Source: Saccharomycopsis fibuligera x Saccharomycopsis cf. fibuligera
Taxonomy: Eukaryota; Ascomycota; Saccharomycetes; Ascoideales; Saccharomycopsidaceae
Direction: 5' to 3'
Assembly (NCBI GenBank): GCA_001936135.1
Contig: CP012817.1
Coordinates: 248,001 to 312,000, forward strand
Length of the DNA: 64,000 nucleotides
Shown one piece after another: positions 47,676-59,028 of the stretch. The notes under the pieces were generated by a model that had not been told where the DNA came from, did not search any database, and was given only the letters and a program-made list of their open reading frames with translations. Every line of letters starts with the position of its first letter. Position 1 is the first letter of the stretch. A program made the translations under genes and the position numbers.

Positions 47676-48740
47676 CTAAAACTGATGTAACTTGAGGGCC
47701 TCGCTCAATGATGGAGTGGAACTTGGTCCTATATTATTCTCCTCAATATACTTTTCCAACTTTCTGAAGCGCTTTAGCCGGCGCTCATGAATCTCATTTG
47801 CTTGCTGCTGATACCGGCTTTTTAACTGTAACAATTTAGGCTCACTTTTCGCAATGAGAACAGCATACCGAGCAAGTTTTTTTCTAGCGGCATTCACTTC
47901 CGTAAAAAAAGGGCTTGTCCATTGCTTAATGCATCGCTCTCTGGCGAGACTGTTATTAATATTAAGTAGATTGTATTCCCACTCGCCTTCCATCTTTGCA
48001 TATTTCAAATATTCTGGCGGGGTTTTTCCAAAAGAAGTAATTTTCTGGAAAAGCACTCGGCATTTGTGTATAATCACACTAATGGATCTACTCTGTTGCC
48101 ATGGAGTTCTCAAGTAAGGGATTATAAGCTGATTGTTAATGACAAATGGCACTTTTTTGACTTTGTATGGGCCTTTCACTTCAAGTTGGTGTTTGATTTT
48201 GTTATATCGCCTTAAGGCTCTTTCATATAATACTATCTTCAAAGCGGATTGATTCTCACTGTCATTGAGATCAATTTTTTTGGTAATAGGTTTCCTATGC
48301 TTTTGAAAGTGCGTCTTCAAGTACAGCTCTTTTCTCTGCTGATTGCCTAGCTGGGCTTTGTATTCATCCGAGGGAAGTATGTTATGCGATAGTTGCGTCC
48401 TCAACTTGGGTAGCTTTCTTACTGAGTTTTCCTTTTGAAGTCGCTGTTTTTCTGAAAGTATCTCATCCGCTATGCTACTGATGCGCTTATAGCTGGCTTT
48501 TTGTAAACTGTCATACAATTGGTGTGCTTGCGTGAGCTTGCTATGACATTGCCAGGAGCTGACAGTAGATTTGTGGGCTCTGAAGTCCTGTTTTACCAAG
48601 TATTTAAGCGAGTTGGTTGTCACCTGGTTATCTTTACTCTTGGTTGACTTGCTCTTCTGGTTCAATGTCCGTAGGAGGTTTCTGTAAAGGGTAAGCACAG
48701 CGTACTTATGCTCGGGAAGCTGCTTGAAGTGGGTTACCAT
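47676..48740 (-). CDS. RRG1: Rrg1-like mitochondrial protein required for respiratory growth
   Basis: 354 residues, highly basic, from ATG 48738-48740. The N-terminus HKYAVLTLYRNLLRTL contains an LYR-type motif, and the remainder is Lys/Arg/Gln-rich helix. The ending, SSTPSLSEALKLHQF, resembles the C-terminus I remember for S. cerevisiae Rrg1 (DLPSVLAKYGF), and length and composition also agree. Rrg1 is mitochondrial and needed for genome maintenance and respiratory growth; its biochemical role is unknown. The gene diverges from CDC14 by 359 bp. If the Rrg1 match fails it is at least an LYR-motif protein. Confidence 0.72.
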   Translation of the reverse strand: MVTHFKQLPEHKYAVLTLYRNLLRTLNQKSKSTKSKDNQVTTNSLKYLVKQDFRAHKSTVSSWQCHSKLTQAHQLYDSLQKASYKRISSIADEILSEKQRLQKENSVRKLPKLRTQLSHNILPSDEYKAQLGNQQRKELYLKTHFQKHRKPITKKIDLNDSENQSALKIVLYERALRRYNKIKHQLEVKGPYKVKKVPFVINNQLIIPYLRTPWQQSRSISVIIHKCRVLFQKITSFGKTPPEYLKYAKMEGEWEYNLLNINNSLARERCIKQWTSPFFTEVNAARKKLARYAVLIAKSEPKLLQLKSRYQQQANEIHERRLKRFRKLEKYIEENNIGPSSTPSLSEALKLHQF

Positions 48741-49099
48741 TGTGTCAGCGCCATCTTTCGATGTCTCCTGATTGCTGACTGGTTTCTCTTCCTCTTCTTT
48801 TCCTCTCTCATCATCGCGACGCTTTTTCTATCTTCGCAAAATGAAACGCAAAGGGCGTTTTGCACGTGATAAAACCCCTGCTGGCAGTGTTTTTGTTTTT
48901 GTTTATGTTTTGATGCCCACTGATATTTTTTCCTCAACTTTTTGCACTGTTTGCAAATATATCCAAAACGCATCAGACATCAAGTGCACCCTTCTTATCA
49001 CCAAACATTGACAAGGAAGACACAAGCTGACGCTAGCGCTCCTTTGGCACATCTTTCACCTTTCCGTTTGCTTTCTTTCACATATTAAAGCCAGCAATA
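48741..49099. promoter_or_regulatory. Divergent promoter RRG1 / CDC14
   Basis: 359 bp with no gene. GC content is moderate. A CACGTG E-box is present at about 48863-48868, a candidate Cbf1 site; no clear TATA box was noted. Confidence 0.4.
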
Positions 49100-51366
49100 A
49101 TGGCTAAGAACAAGATTAACGTCCCCATCATCGAATTTCTTAAAGGTATGTTTTATTTTGATTGGTTTTGTTTTGTTATGTTGTGTCTTGTTATGTTATG
49201 TTGTGTTATGTTATGCTCTCTGTACCGCTGACGAGTAATATTTCATTAATGTTGTCAAAAGAGAAGACATGATTCGCTGGTCAAATATCCAAACTTCTTT
49301 TATTTTACAAAGGAATCTTTTTTTTATTTGAATTTTACTTTTAGCCTTACCGACCACTAACACCTGTAGGTCGTATCTACCTTGGGGCATATGATTTCAA
49401 TCCAGTTGATACTGATGAGTTAGTATACTTCACTGTAGAGGATGCCTTGCCGTACAACTCGTTTCATTTGGACTTTGGTCCTTTGCACATTGGCCACTTG
49501 TACCGATTTGCCGTGGTGCTTCACAACATTTTAAATGAAGATGCAAACCAAGGAAAAGCCATTGTTTTTTACTCATCCACTGGCCCTAAAGAAAGAGCTA
49601 ATGCTGCCTGTTTGTTGTGTTGCTACATGGTCTTAGTGCAATCTTGGTCTCCACATCAAGTGCTACAGCCAATTTCTCAAATAGATCCTCCATTTATGCC
49701 ATTCAGAGATGCAGGATATGCCGCCGCTGATTTCGAAATTTCAATTCAAGATATTGTTTACGGGGTTTGGAGAGCTAAAGAAAGAGGTATGATTGATTTG
49801 ACCACATTCAACTTAGAAGAGTTTGAGCAGTACGAGAGAGTGGATCAAGGTGATTTGAATTTGGTTTCCAAAGACTTTGTGGCATTTGCATCCCCGCAAC
49901 AATCAAGACCTGGTGCTCCTTTGAATGAGCCTTTCAAAAAAGTACTAAGTTTCTTTAAAAAGCACAATGTTCAAATGGTAGTCAGGTTGAATAGTCATTT
50001 ATATGACAGTCAAGAATTCACCAAAAGAGGTATCAACCATATTGATATGATTTTCGACGATGGCACCTGCCCAACTATGGAATTCGTGCAGAACTTCATT
50101 GGGGTTGCTGAGGGAGTCATTGCTCAAGGCGGAAAAATTGCAGTCCACTGCAAAGCGGGTTTGGGTAGAACTGGTTGTTTGATTGGGGCTCACTTGATTT
50201 ATACCCATGGCTTTACGGCGAATGAGTGTATCGGATATATGAGAATGATTCGTCCAGGTATGATGGTCGGTCCTCAACAGCACTGGTTATACTTACATCA
50301 AAATGAATTTAGAAACTGGAGATTTACAATGGTTTTAGATACTGTTCCGAATAGCAAATTAGCCGGTTTTTGTTCATTGATTTCATATGAGGTTTACAAG
50401 GCAAGGCAAAAGGCCAAATATGGAGCAGCAAGGTCTTTTTCTCCGATGGTACATAACCGCAGAAGGGTATCTGGAAGAATGAAGAAATCCTTAAGTACTG
50501 CTGTCCCAATTACCTCTCCAGGTCAACCAAGAAAGGGTGACACTGGCAGATATGTTTCTAATTCATTTATAACCAACTCTGATGAGGAATATGAGGACAT
50601 TGAAGAAAACAATGATGGTGAACATGAAGAGCACGAAGCAGAGCAACAGCAACAGCAACAGAATCATCAACGTAATGACAATAACACGAGCATGGAAAAG
50701 GAACATAAAGAGGAAGAACAGGAAATATTGAATGAAATCTCAATGGATAAAGAAAACAGTAAAAGCCCACCAAGCGATATAGATTCAGTTTCAGCTAAAA
50801 ATAGCTTGAAAACAGTTAAACACCACCATACCCATAACAACCACCCTTACCACTCGTATCACAGACACCATCCTCATGCTGTTGATAATACCCTTGAAGA
50901 TGCTATTAAACCAGTGTCAAGAGACAGTTTTACAATTCGTGCAGACGATGAAGAAAGACCACATACCTCAAACTCTACTAACGGTTCTACTTCCGGCACA
51001 CCTGAACCAGGGCAACAAACAACAGAAGTCAGTGTTTTAGAAAAAAGGCGTAACAGAATAGCACATTCTCCGCAATCTTCTTGGAGAGTATTACGTTCTA
51101 TAACATCACCAAACTCCAATAAAAAGCCAGCCCCAGCGAGTGCTGGTAGCAAAACGGGAACACCAATATCCAGCTCCACTCCAGTCCATTTGACTCGTGC
51201 GTCTGCCAAGAAAAATTCAAATGGGGAAGAACAGTTAGATATTCCAAAAGCACGTAGCCGGTCAGGAGCAAGAGTAAGAAATAGACTTGCTAGCCAGTCT
51301 AGTGTTAATGAAAAGATTATATCAACAGGAGCAATACAAAAGGTTAGCCAGAGAAGAAAAAGTTGA
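49100..51366 (+). CDS. CDC14: Cdc14 dual-specificity phosphatase, two exons
   Basis: CDS = join(49100..49145, 49370..51366), 680 residues. Exon 1 encodes MAKNKINVPIIEFLK and ends in G. The intron 49146-49369 has GTATGT, a CCACTAAC branch site near 49355-49361 and ends TGTAG. Exon 2 continues GRIYLGAYDFNP. The catalytic loop HCKAGLGRTG places the nucleophile Cys at about residue 276, near Cys283 of the S. cerevisiae protein. The two-domain core (about 1-350) is well conserved. The tail is Gln, His and Ser-rich with basic RRK patches, probably nuclear or nucleolar signals. Cdc14 reverses CDK phosphorylation to allow mitotic exit, and in Candida it also affects cell separation. The un-spliced frame would start at a TTG. 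Confidence 0.95.
49146..49369 (+). other. CDC14 intron
   Basis: 224 nt with a GTATGT donor, an ACTAAC branch site nine bases before the AG, and a T/TG-rich body (repeated TGTTATG). Joining exons gives Gly at the junction and the conserved FLKGRIYLGAYD block. Confidence 0.9.
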
Positions 51367-52202
51367 TAAGTGTTATGTTGGGCTTTTTAGTTTTTTTTTA
51401 GTTTTTTTTTGACTATATTGCTTTTTTTTTATATTTCTTTTTGATATCATACCCTATTAGCATTCAAAAGGTTCTGGTGTTGAGCAAGCACACACAAAAA
51501 AAAGAACGATCATTGATTTTGCATTTGCTTTCCTTTTTATCAAAAAAAAATTTTTTTCTTTAATATTTTTTTTCTTCATCAATATTGTTTTGTTTTTATT
51601 ACATTTGTTAACCTTTTGTTTTAGTTCAATTTTCTTGTTTTCTTTTAGCTTATTAGTTGATTGTCTATAGACAACTATTACTAACTGAATTTCTTTATTT
51701 TTATTTCGCTTTTGTTTCTGCCTTATTCTCCGTTATACTAAGCTTTATTTTTCTCAGCCTTTTTTTATGCTTCCACAATTGTTCTCAAGCTCAAATGTAT
51801 TTTTTTACTGTTCTTTTCGAGAGCTCATTATAACGATAATTCACACACTGATATTATTCTTTTCTTGCTTGTTTAGTGATTTATAATAGGTTGTTATTAT
51901 ACAAAACAATTTTACAAGGTTCCTTTCCATAAAAACTACAGGCATAGTTTGATAAACTTGATTTATTGGGTTAGAGGTAATGCTTGACTTTATCAGATAA
52001 AGAGCTCAAAAAAAGCATAATGTATTCTACACGCCTTGGTTTATCTGTAAAAGAACATGTTTATGGTGAGCAAAACTACATTATCTGAAACACGCTCAAT
52101 AAAGTAGTACATTGAGATGTGTTCATATATTAAATATTTCTGCGCGCAGTAAACTGCATGATACATCATAATTTGCGAAGTAAACCATTTTTTTTTTTTT
52201 TG
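51367..52202. other. Intergenic region after CDC14
   Basis: 836 bp of T-rich DNA between CDC14 and the broken reductase gene on the other strand. No gene, tRNA or repeat family was recognised. Confidence 0.5.
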
Positions 52203-52949
52203 CTTTCAACTAACCCTTGTTTGATAAAGCCATTGATTTTAGATCTAATGCTTTCCCATTGATCTTCATAACCGGAAACAACATATGCATGAATATTTAA
52301 ATTTTTAAAAAAAAAATAGTGCCAAGATTGTATAATGGAGTGGTGAAATCTCCGGCAGAAGCACCAAAATAAATAATTGTAGCACCAACGTTAACAAATG
52401 GTAAAGTTTTAACTAAGTTTTCACCAGCCACGCCATCGAGAACATAGTCAATTTGACAATAGTGTTTTGTTACCTCCTCAAGTTTTGTCAAGTAATTTTT
52501 TTGTCTTTGTAATCTAAGCCAATAACATTAGGCCCCAAACTTTCAACCCATTTAGCCTTTTCGGGACCACCAGCAACAGCAAGAATTTTTTAGCTTTAAA
52601 AACTTTGCTGAAGAGTTGCACACCAAACGATCCAACACCGCCAGCAGCACCGACAACCAAAGCAACCTTGTTATGGGTGGCTGGATCCTCGTAGTCAAGC
52701 TTGCAAAGAGCAGTAGTTTTAAAATCATCACCGAAATTCAATTCTGGGATCCAGTTGGCACCAGCGCGCATGTTAGGGGTAGCACGATCCCAAAGAAGCT
52801 GCAAGAATGAATCGTTAGAGTAATAAATCAGCTTGATTAAAACTTGACCTTTTTAACTCTAAAGTAGTCTCTGGGGCGGCACCTGTTGTCACACTGTTGT
52901 CAATTGGTTGATTTTTGTAAACCCAATGCTGGTTGATTAAAGCGGACAT
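52203..52949 (-). pseudogene. Broken NADP-dependent MDR reductase gene (PTGR / LTB4DH-like)
   Basis: The ATG at 52947-52949 starts MSALINQHWVYKNQP, the usual opening of the ADH_N_2 group of zinc-free medium-chain reductases. The Rossmann motif LVVGAAGGVGSFGVQLF lies near 52640, and the C-terminal part (VLDGVAGENLVKTL, TIIYFGASAG) is near 52330-52460. Reading needs frame changes near 52845, 52590 (an A run), 52500 and 52308 (a T run). The whole is about 250 codons compared with about 340 in the family, so internal pieces are also lost around 52770 and near 52850. Such enzymes reduce enones or quinones using NADPH. It is a host gene in decay; long homopolymer slips suggest recent inactivation or sequencing error for some breaks. 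Confidence 0.8.
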
Positions 52950-53445
52950 TTTTTTAATGATATAAAATATAAAGGAAAAATTGAAAAGAAAGCAAAGGTT
53001 TCAACGAAGTTAATTGATGATTATAGATGTCTGAGGATATGCAACAAAAATTTTGGTAAATTCAAAGTCCTTCTATGTAATGATGTTATTTTCTCTGCTT
53101 TTTGTACTGTAAAATATCACCAGTACAGAGCATATACCTTCGGTTTGCATGTGAGAAAGGTCCGCCGAGCGCCAAGGAATTAACGGGCTTACATTTATGC
53201 GGCCGCAATACACTCCGGCAGCAGCAATCGGGGATTACTGGAAATACCTATGAATAAATGCCAATCCGCTTAAAAATTAAGCAGAAAGCGATACAAAACA
53301 GAAGCGAGGTTTGAGTCAACTAGTTTCCACTACAGCTTACATTTGGGTTTTTGTTTATCTTGTATTTATAATACATAACTTAAAATAAAAGAAAAATATA
53401 ACACACAAAGTCTAAACTTTCCCAAGTTACATTGGTGGTAAAAAA
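52950..53445. other. Region between the broken reductase and tRNA-Asp
   Basis: 496 bp holding the old reductase promoter. It includes a short GC-rich stretch near 53150-53240 with a NotI-like GCGGCCGC. No other feature was recognised. Confidence 0.4.
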
Positions 53446-53517
53446 CTCCGCGACGGGGAATCGAACCCCGGTCGTCCGCGCGACAAGCGGACATTCTAGC
53501 CACTAAACTATCACGGA
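53446..53517 (-). tRNA. tRNA-Asp (GTC)
   Basis: The 72-nt minus-strand sequence starts TCCGTGATAGTTTAGTGG and ends CCCCGTCGCGGAG. It folds as a cloverleaf with acceptor TCCGTGA/TCGCGGA pairing and a T loop GGTTCGATTCC. The anticodon loop is CTTGTCGCG, with anticodon GTC. It closely matches the S. cerevisiae tRNA-Asp sequence. No intron. Confidence 0.96.
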
Positions 53518-53754
53518 AGTTATGGTTTATTATTGTGTTTAAAAGAGGGGTAGTTCTCTACTAAGTATTTTAAACACGTTTGTTATCGTTATTATCGTTA
53601 TCGATGGGTATCTCGGCTTGTCCTTTATTCCGCCCATCGCTATATACACAAGTTAAAAGGAACACGTCGCCGACCTTTATACAAGATTTTCGACAAGTTC
53701 AAGGCACCTTCTGACGGTTGTGAATACAGACTGATCAGGAATGCGAACACAACG
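53518..53754. other. Upstream flank of tRNA-Asp
   Basis: 237 bp on the 5' side of the tRNA gene, the position favoured by integrating Ty-type elements. It contains GTTATCGTTATTATCGTTATCG and may hold part of an older element end, but none could be matched. Confidence 0.3.
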
Positions 53755-55975
53755 TGTTGGATTTATACCAATTAACATCTTTCATATCGTCCATTTGGTA
53801 TAATCTCCTTTCTGGTAAACTGCCTTTTGCGGCCGAGAACATTCGAACGCACGCATGGTTGCTAAGGAGAACAACATCAAAGATGTGATGGAAAATTTTT
53901 CATCACCTGAGCATTATGGGTGAGGAATGAAATTATTATATATAGTCTGAAAGACAGAATGTTTTTATTTAACGATATAGTTTATAATAAGCAAGGAATA
54001 TAAGTCTAATTTCATTACTAAAGAAAAATATTGGTATCTCAGTAGGTGGCTATCCTTCACTACTAGAGGAGAGACTAGTCTAACCAGTGCTATCCAGAGG
54101 GGACAACCTCAGGTATGGGTAGCAGATCTAGTCACTATACTCCGACACAACGAAGGAAAATGTTCGCAACATTTATTATACAAATCAGTTCCTGATAACT
54201 CTTTGATAAAGGTAACCCCTAGCTACAGGTCGCTCCTAGTTACGAAGCTCTTAACAATAACTGTATAAGAAGCTAGGTTTGTCATTATAACTATTATGTA
54301 TTCTGTATAGAGAACTGTAAGCGAAGTCATCTCCTTTTTATTAAATTATACTTATCTCCTTTATTTTACCTTGAGCATTATCTCTCTTCCTAGGCGGTCC
54401 TAGAAAACAACTATGCATCCAGAAACCTTCTCACGTCTTAATTCAGACCCTACAACCCGTTCTCCTACAATTGGTAACGCTTTTGGTGCTAGGGGAGAGA
54501 CTCTTGCTCCAACTTTTTCAGGTAGAAATTCCTCGTTAGCCTCTATTCAACGTTTCCAAACTTTGATGTTTGCCTACTGTTTCAGCCAAGGTTACAACAC
54601 TTCTGATCAACAACTTAGAGCTATTGTTGGTAGCTTACGCGATGTCGCTGCTACTTGGGCAGTCAACTTCTTAACTTCCCAGGAAAACATTAACGAAGTC
54701 GATTTACAGGAATTCTGGACGGCTTTTTCTGAACGTCTTGGGCAATATACAACACCGCGTCCTTAAACAAACAACTTTCTTCTATAAGACAATCTGGTAC
54801 TATCGAAGACTATATTACTAAATTTAACTATTTGGCTTCAGCCTATAAAGCTGATGAATCCATTTTAATAGATTTCTTTATCAATGGTTTGCAAGAGAAC
54901 CTTAGGGTTCATGTTAGCATCATGAGAGACTCCTTTCTTCATCAAAATCTTCCTGTCTCTCTCGATTGGATTCAAACATCGGCAACCCGTATCGCTGCCA
55001 CTATGCAACCCGTTCTTCATGGACAATCAAATTTCAATAAAAACCGCAAAAAATTCAACAATTATAAACCATCTTATGGTGCTGGGCTTTCCAACCACAC
55101 TAACGGGAACGCAAAAAGTTTCAACAATAACCGTTTTAACAAACCGCACTTTAACAACAGACATTTCCACAGCCAGGGAAATAACAGACCACTTTCAAAA
55201 CATTCTAGGCCGGAAAAAATGGATCTCGACCACGTTACTTTAGAAAACTCCAATTTGGATGTCAACGGAGGAGTCGCTACTCTCAACTAATGACCCTCCG
55301 ATACTACACCTTGCTCATGTACAAGTCATGGTTAATGATGTACAAGTGGAATCCTCATTTGATACTGGTGCTAGTTCTAATTTTGTCAGTAAGGAAGTAG
55401 TACAAACCAACCGTTGGCCTGTTTTTACTCCCAAAAAGACTAATGTGTCTGTCTCAGTTAATAAGGAACAACAACTACCCACGGAATGTTGCTCTTTGGA
55501 TGTGGAAATTGGAGGAAAATAAAAAGTACTTCAGCCTATGTCCTTCCTGTTTCAAGTCGTCCTATGACCTTTGGTCTTCCGTTCATCAAGCAGCATGCGA
55601 GCTTGCTTGCACAAACTGGCGTTTGGTCTATCTTGGGTTCGGATGATGCTGTTCACCCTCAGGAAGAATCAAGCTCTAAAGCAGTACAAATAACCTTATG
55701 CTGGTTTAAGAATTGCGCAAAGAGATTAAAAACCACGAGAAAATGGAACTTTATTGGGTAAAAGCGGACCCTGGTATACTGGAATCCCAAAATCCCATTC
55801 CTGCCCCAAAAGAACTTGACAAGTCAAAATACCATGCTTTGAAACAGATGGTTCAAGCCGTTAGTGATGTTGACGGTAAAATTAAACACCTTCCACCGTT
55901 ACGAGAACGCTTTGACCACAGAATCAAACTCACCGATGATGTGAAAATTATCAAGTGCTACGAATTATATGGTTA
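53755..55975 (+). mobile_element. Fossil LTR retrotransposon, Ty3/gypsy-like, 5' part only
   Basis: A possible 5' LTR begins TGTTGG at 53755; its end is uncertain (candidate CAACA at 54171). A gag-like region follows (about 54413-55290: retrotransposon-gag type helices, then an Asn/His/Arg-rich tail). A short aspartic protease region (about 55290-55660) contains FDTGAS, and only the beginning of reverse transcriptase is recognisable (about 55760-55975). The order gag, protease, RT and the protease type fit Ty3/gypsy. The element is broken, with several breaks, and no matching 3' LTR was found. It lies 238 bp from the tRNA-Asp 5' end, a common target zone. Age is moderate: protein motifs are still readable. 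Confidence 0.75.
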
Positions 55976-57450
55976 AAAGTATATAGATCAACTAACTGTT
56001 GCTATTAACAAAAGTTTCTAGTAGAAAAAATATTATGCACTACCCTATCGTTCCATTTAAAATGCGGTCATAAAGTTTGAAACAGGAGAACTTTCAACTA
56101 AGACCTGTGCGGCTTATGTAAAATGTCTGTTGCTGAATGTTGAGATTACTGTACTAAAATAGACATGGAAGGACTAGCTTACTTAATAGGAAGAAACTAC
56201 GCCCACAAACGCAAATACAATTTTGTCTCATTGAAAAGTTTCTGGTCAACGATCTACAATACAGAACACCAAAGTCATTGAAAGGCCAGCTGCAGAACAA
56301 ATTCAACTCTAGGATGACGGCAATCATTGGGCACCAAAGGTTCGTGAAATGCCGATTGCACCCGTCTATTTCCATTGATTGCCGTTAGTGCTGCAGAGAC
56401 CTAAAATACATGGCACCATTGACCATCAACCATCGGCGACTTAAATAGAAGCTATTTCTCTCTAAAATCTAATCTCCAGTTTCTTTTCATTTACACCTAT
56501 TTAACGCTGTTATCATCATTGTCATTATTATCATTATTATTATTTTTGAACTAGCTGCACTAAATTTCATCCCTCACACATGCTTCGCACTCACCGTGAA
56601 TTAATCAAGTAAGTTTTACCCATATGGCTGAATGAAATAATTATTTTTCCCTTACAACGCAGACTACACACAGATAAGCGGTACCGGCCTCAGAGTCCCC
56701 GCTCTGGTTCATTGTGTTAAGAACACCAACGCCTGTTCCGGCCTCTACTATGACAAGCTCCAAAAAATAGCATCTGACTCCTCCATTGCTTGATAGTACG
56801 GCTCTTGTGAACTGCGTTTGCAACTGCATGGCAATGTGTCAATACTCATTCATCGATGAGCCATTTCGATGGGAAAGTTTTGATTTGACATGAAAATACA
56901 AATAAATGTTAACAGGTTTTCAAATATCATGTTTGGCAAATTAATGAGTTCATGCAGCTGAGTAAGCTCCTGAATGGGCCCATTGTGCTGCTAAAAATTT
57001 GCTTCCAAGACTGGCTTTGCTGGCTAGCAAAATAGGCGATTTTGCCAATGGCCCGTTTTAATAGTCTGTCTATCTGAGTTCTGCGCAATACATTATTCCG
57101 TATATAAACGTGCCAATGTCTACAAAAGTTATGTTTATGTCCAATGAAATGCTCATGTCTTGGCCGTGCTGATCACAAAATCCAATGTGCTCTTTTGGTA
57201 AATGTTAGTGACAAAAGGGAAAATAAAGTTGCAAGCAAGCTGGGGTAAGTGCAAGAGTTGAAAAAGCGTTTACTATATAGTTTTAGGGCATGCATAGTGT
57301 TGCAGGGCAGTTAGTCATATAGCACTCCACGAACCCGAAATATTTTATATCGATGAAGTATATAGCTCGTGCTTTTCCTTCATTCATTTTTATGTGCCGG
57401 ATAATCTTAAAAAAAAAAGCAAGCGCAGTTTTCCAATCATCATTCTTACC
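55976..57450. promoter_or_regulatory. Region between the LTR element and the permease
   Basis: 1.5 kb without a gene. The left half may include unrecognisable element debris. The right half is the permease promoter, with TATATAAA at 57101-57108, about 345 bp before the ATG. Short frames at 56154-56375 and 56641-56829 show no domain. Confidence 0.45.
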
Positions 57451-59028
57451 ATGTCCTTAAACACCGGGGAAAAAAGCGATGGGCTTTCTAACCCAGTCGC
57501 AAAGATTACCACTTCCTCTAGCATTAATTCCGACCCTGAAAAGAGCCTTCAGCAGCAGCAACAACAACAACAGCAACAACGATCAACATTCGTCAAAGAG
57601 TCTATCAAAGATGCTCAAGTGGCAGAACTAGCAGTGCAACATAACATTAACCATACTAAACTCATGTGGAAAATTGATCTTTGCGTCGTGCCCCCTCTCG
57701 CTCTATTGTACTTTCTTGCCTTCTTGGACAGAGTTAACATTTCCAATGCCAAAGTTTACGGTATTGATAAATCACTCAATTTAACCGGAAACCAATTCAA
57801 TACATGTTTAACGTTATTCTTTGTACCATACATCTTTTTTGAGGTTTTTTCCAACTATGCTCTCAAGCACATCAAACCACATGTTTGGCTCAGTGGCTGT
57901 ATTTTCTTATTTGGATGTATTACTATTGGTATGGGTTTTGTTAATACTTTTGGTCAGCTTGCTGCTTGCCGTTTCTTGCTTGGAATTTTTGAAAGTGGCA
58001 GTTTTCCAGCCATTTTCTACATTTTGGCTAACTTTTATGCTAAAGCCGAATCACAACGTCGCTTTTCTGCATTCTTCTCTTGCACTTGTTTAGCTGGTGG
58101 TGCTGGTGGGGCCATCGCATACCGTATCAAGGATTTAGCTGGACGTTACGATATTCAAAGCTGGCAATGGATTTTTATTGTTGAAGGAACTTTCACTGCT
58201 GGATTAGCTTTCGTTTTGTTCTTTATCGTACCTGATTTCCCCGAAAATTGTCGGTTTTTGAATGCAAATGAGCGTCAGTTCATTAAGAAAAAGCTTGCCA
58301 TTTACGACGGTGAATCTGGTTTTGAAGTCAAACACACATTGGTGGATGTGGGTAAAGTATTCAAGGACCCAATTATTTGGATCACCGCTTTGGCTTATTT
58401 CGGTCTTATCATTCCTGCTTATGGTTATGCATTCTTTGCTACTTCCATCATCAAGGTAATGGGCTACACCGGGGAGGCTGCCAACCAACGCTCAATTTAT
58501 CCTTGGATTTGTGCTTTTATTTACACTAACGTCGTTTCCTTTGTGTCAGATTACTCGAAAATAAGGCTTCCTTTTGCTCTAGCCAATGGCGTGGTGGCGA
58601 TTGTCGGGCTTGCTATAGTTTTGGCAGCTAAAGATAATATCACTGCTCGTTATGCTGGATGCTTTTTGAGTGCTACTGGCCTTTACTCAGCAATGCCAGT
58701 GCTTGTATGCTGGTGCACCTTGAATTTTGGTGGACATTTAAGAAAGGGGACAGGTAGTGCTTTTCTTGTTGGTTTTGGTAACATTGGTGGTATCATATCA
58801 ACTTATATCTTTTTAGGAGAAGACGCACCACGGTATATCAAAGGTTTGAGCATTAGTGTTGCATTTGTGGTGTTTTCCATGTTCTTTATGGTTGTTTATG
58901 CCGGTGTGTTATGGAAGGCTAATAAGAATAAGCAGACAGAAAAATACCGCGAGAAGTTTGCTCTATTAAGTCAAAAGGACCAAATTTTGCAAGGTGACAG
59001 AAGCCCGTCATTTGAATACTTATACTGA
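57451..59028 (+). CDS. DAL5/TNA1-family (ACS) major facilitator permease
   Basis: 525 residues from the ATG at 57451 (ACCATGTCC context); the frame runs 19 codons upstream to a GTG, which is not used. A Gln run (about 35-45) lies in the cytosolic N-terminus. Twelve hydrophobic segments follow, starting at about residue 80 (PPLALLYFLAFLDRVNISNAK, the family signature in TM1), with RFLLGIFESGSFPA in TM4-5 and WQWIFIVEGTFTA in TM6. The anion:cation symporter family moves carboxylates such as nicotinate, allantoate or pantothenate with protons. The sequence looks closest to Tna1-type nicotinate permeases, but the substrate is not established. It is followed 1.2 kb later by DLD1 on the same strand. 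Confidence 0.9.
   Translation: MSLNTGEKSDGLSNPVAKITTSSSINSDPEKSLQQQQQQQQQQRSTFVKESIKDAQVAELAVQHNINHTKLMWKIDLCVVPPLALLYFLAFLDRVNISNAKVYGIDKSLNLTGNQFNTCLTLFFVPYIFFEVFSNYALKHIKPHVWLSGCIFLFGCITIGMGFVNTFGQLAACRFLLGIFESGSFPAIFYILANFYAKAESQRRFSAFFSCTCLAGGAGGAIAYRIKDLAGRYDIQSWQWIFIVEGTFTAGLAFVLFFIVPDFPENCRFLNANERQFIKKKLAIYDGESGFEVKHTLVDVGKVFKDPIIWITALAYFGLIIPAYGYAFFATSIIKVMGYTGEAANQRSIYPWICAFIYTNVVSFVSDYSKIRLPFALANGVVAIVGLAIVLAAKDNITARYAGCFLSATGLYSAMPVLVCWCTLNFGGHLRKGTGSAFLVGFGNIGGIISTYIFLGEDAPRYIKGLSISVAFVVFSMFFMVVYAGVLWKANKNKQTEKYREKFALLSQKDQILQGDRSPSFEYLY

Noticed and set aside
53518-53754. Second older LTR beside the tRNA gene
   Set aside because: No matching end sequences to the element at 53755 could be seen.
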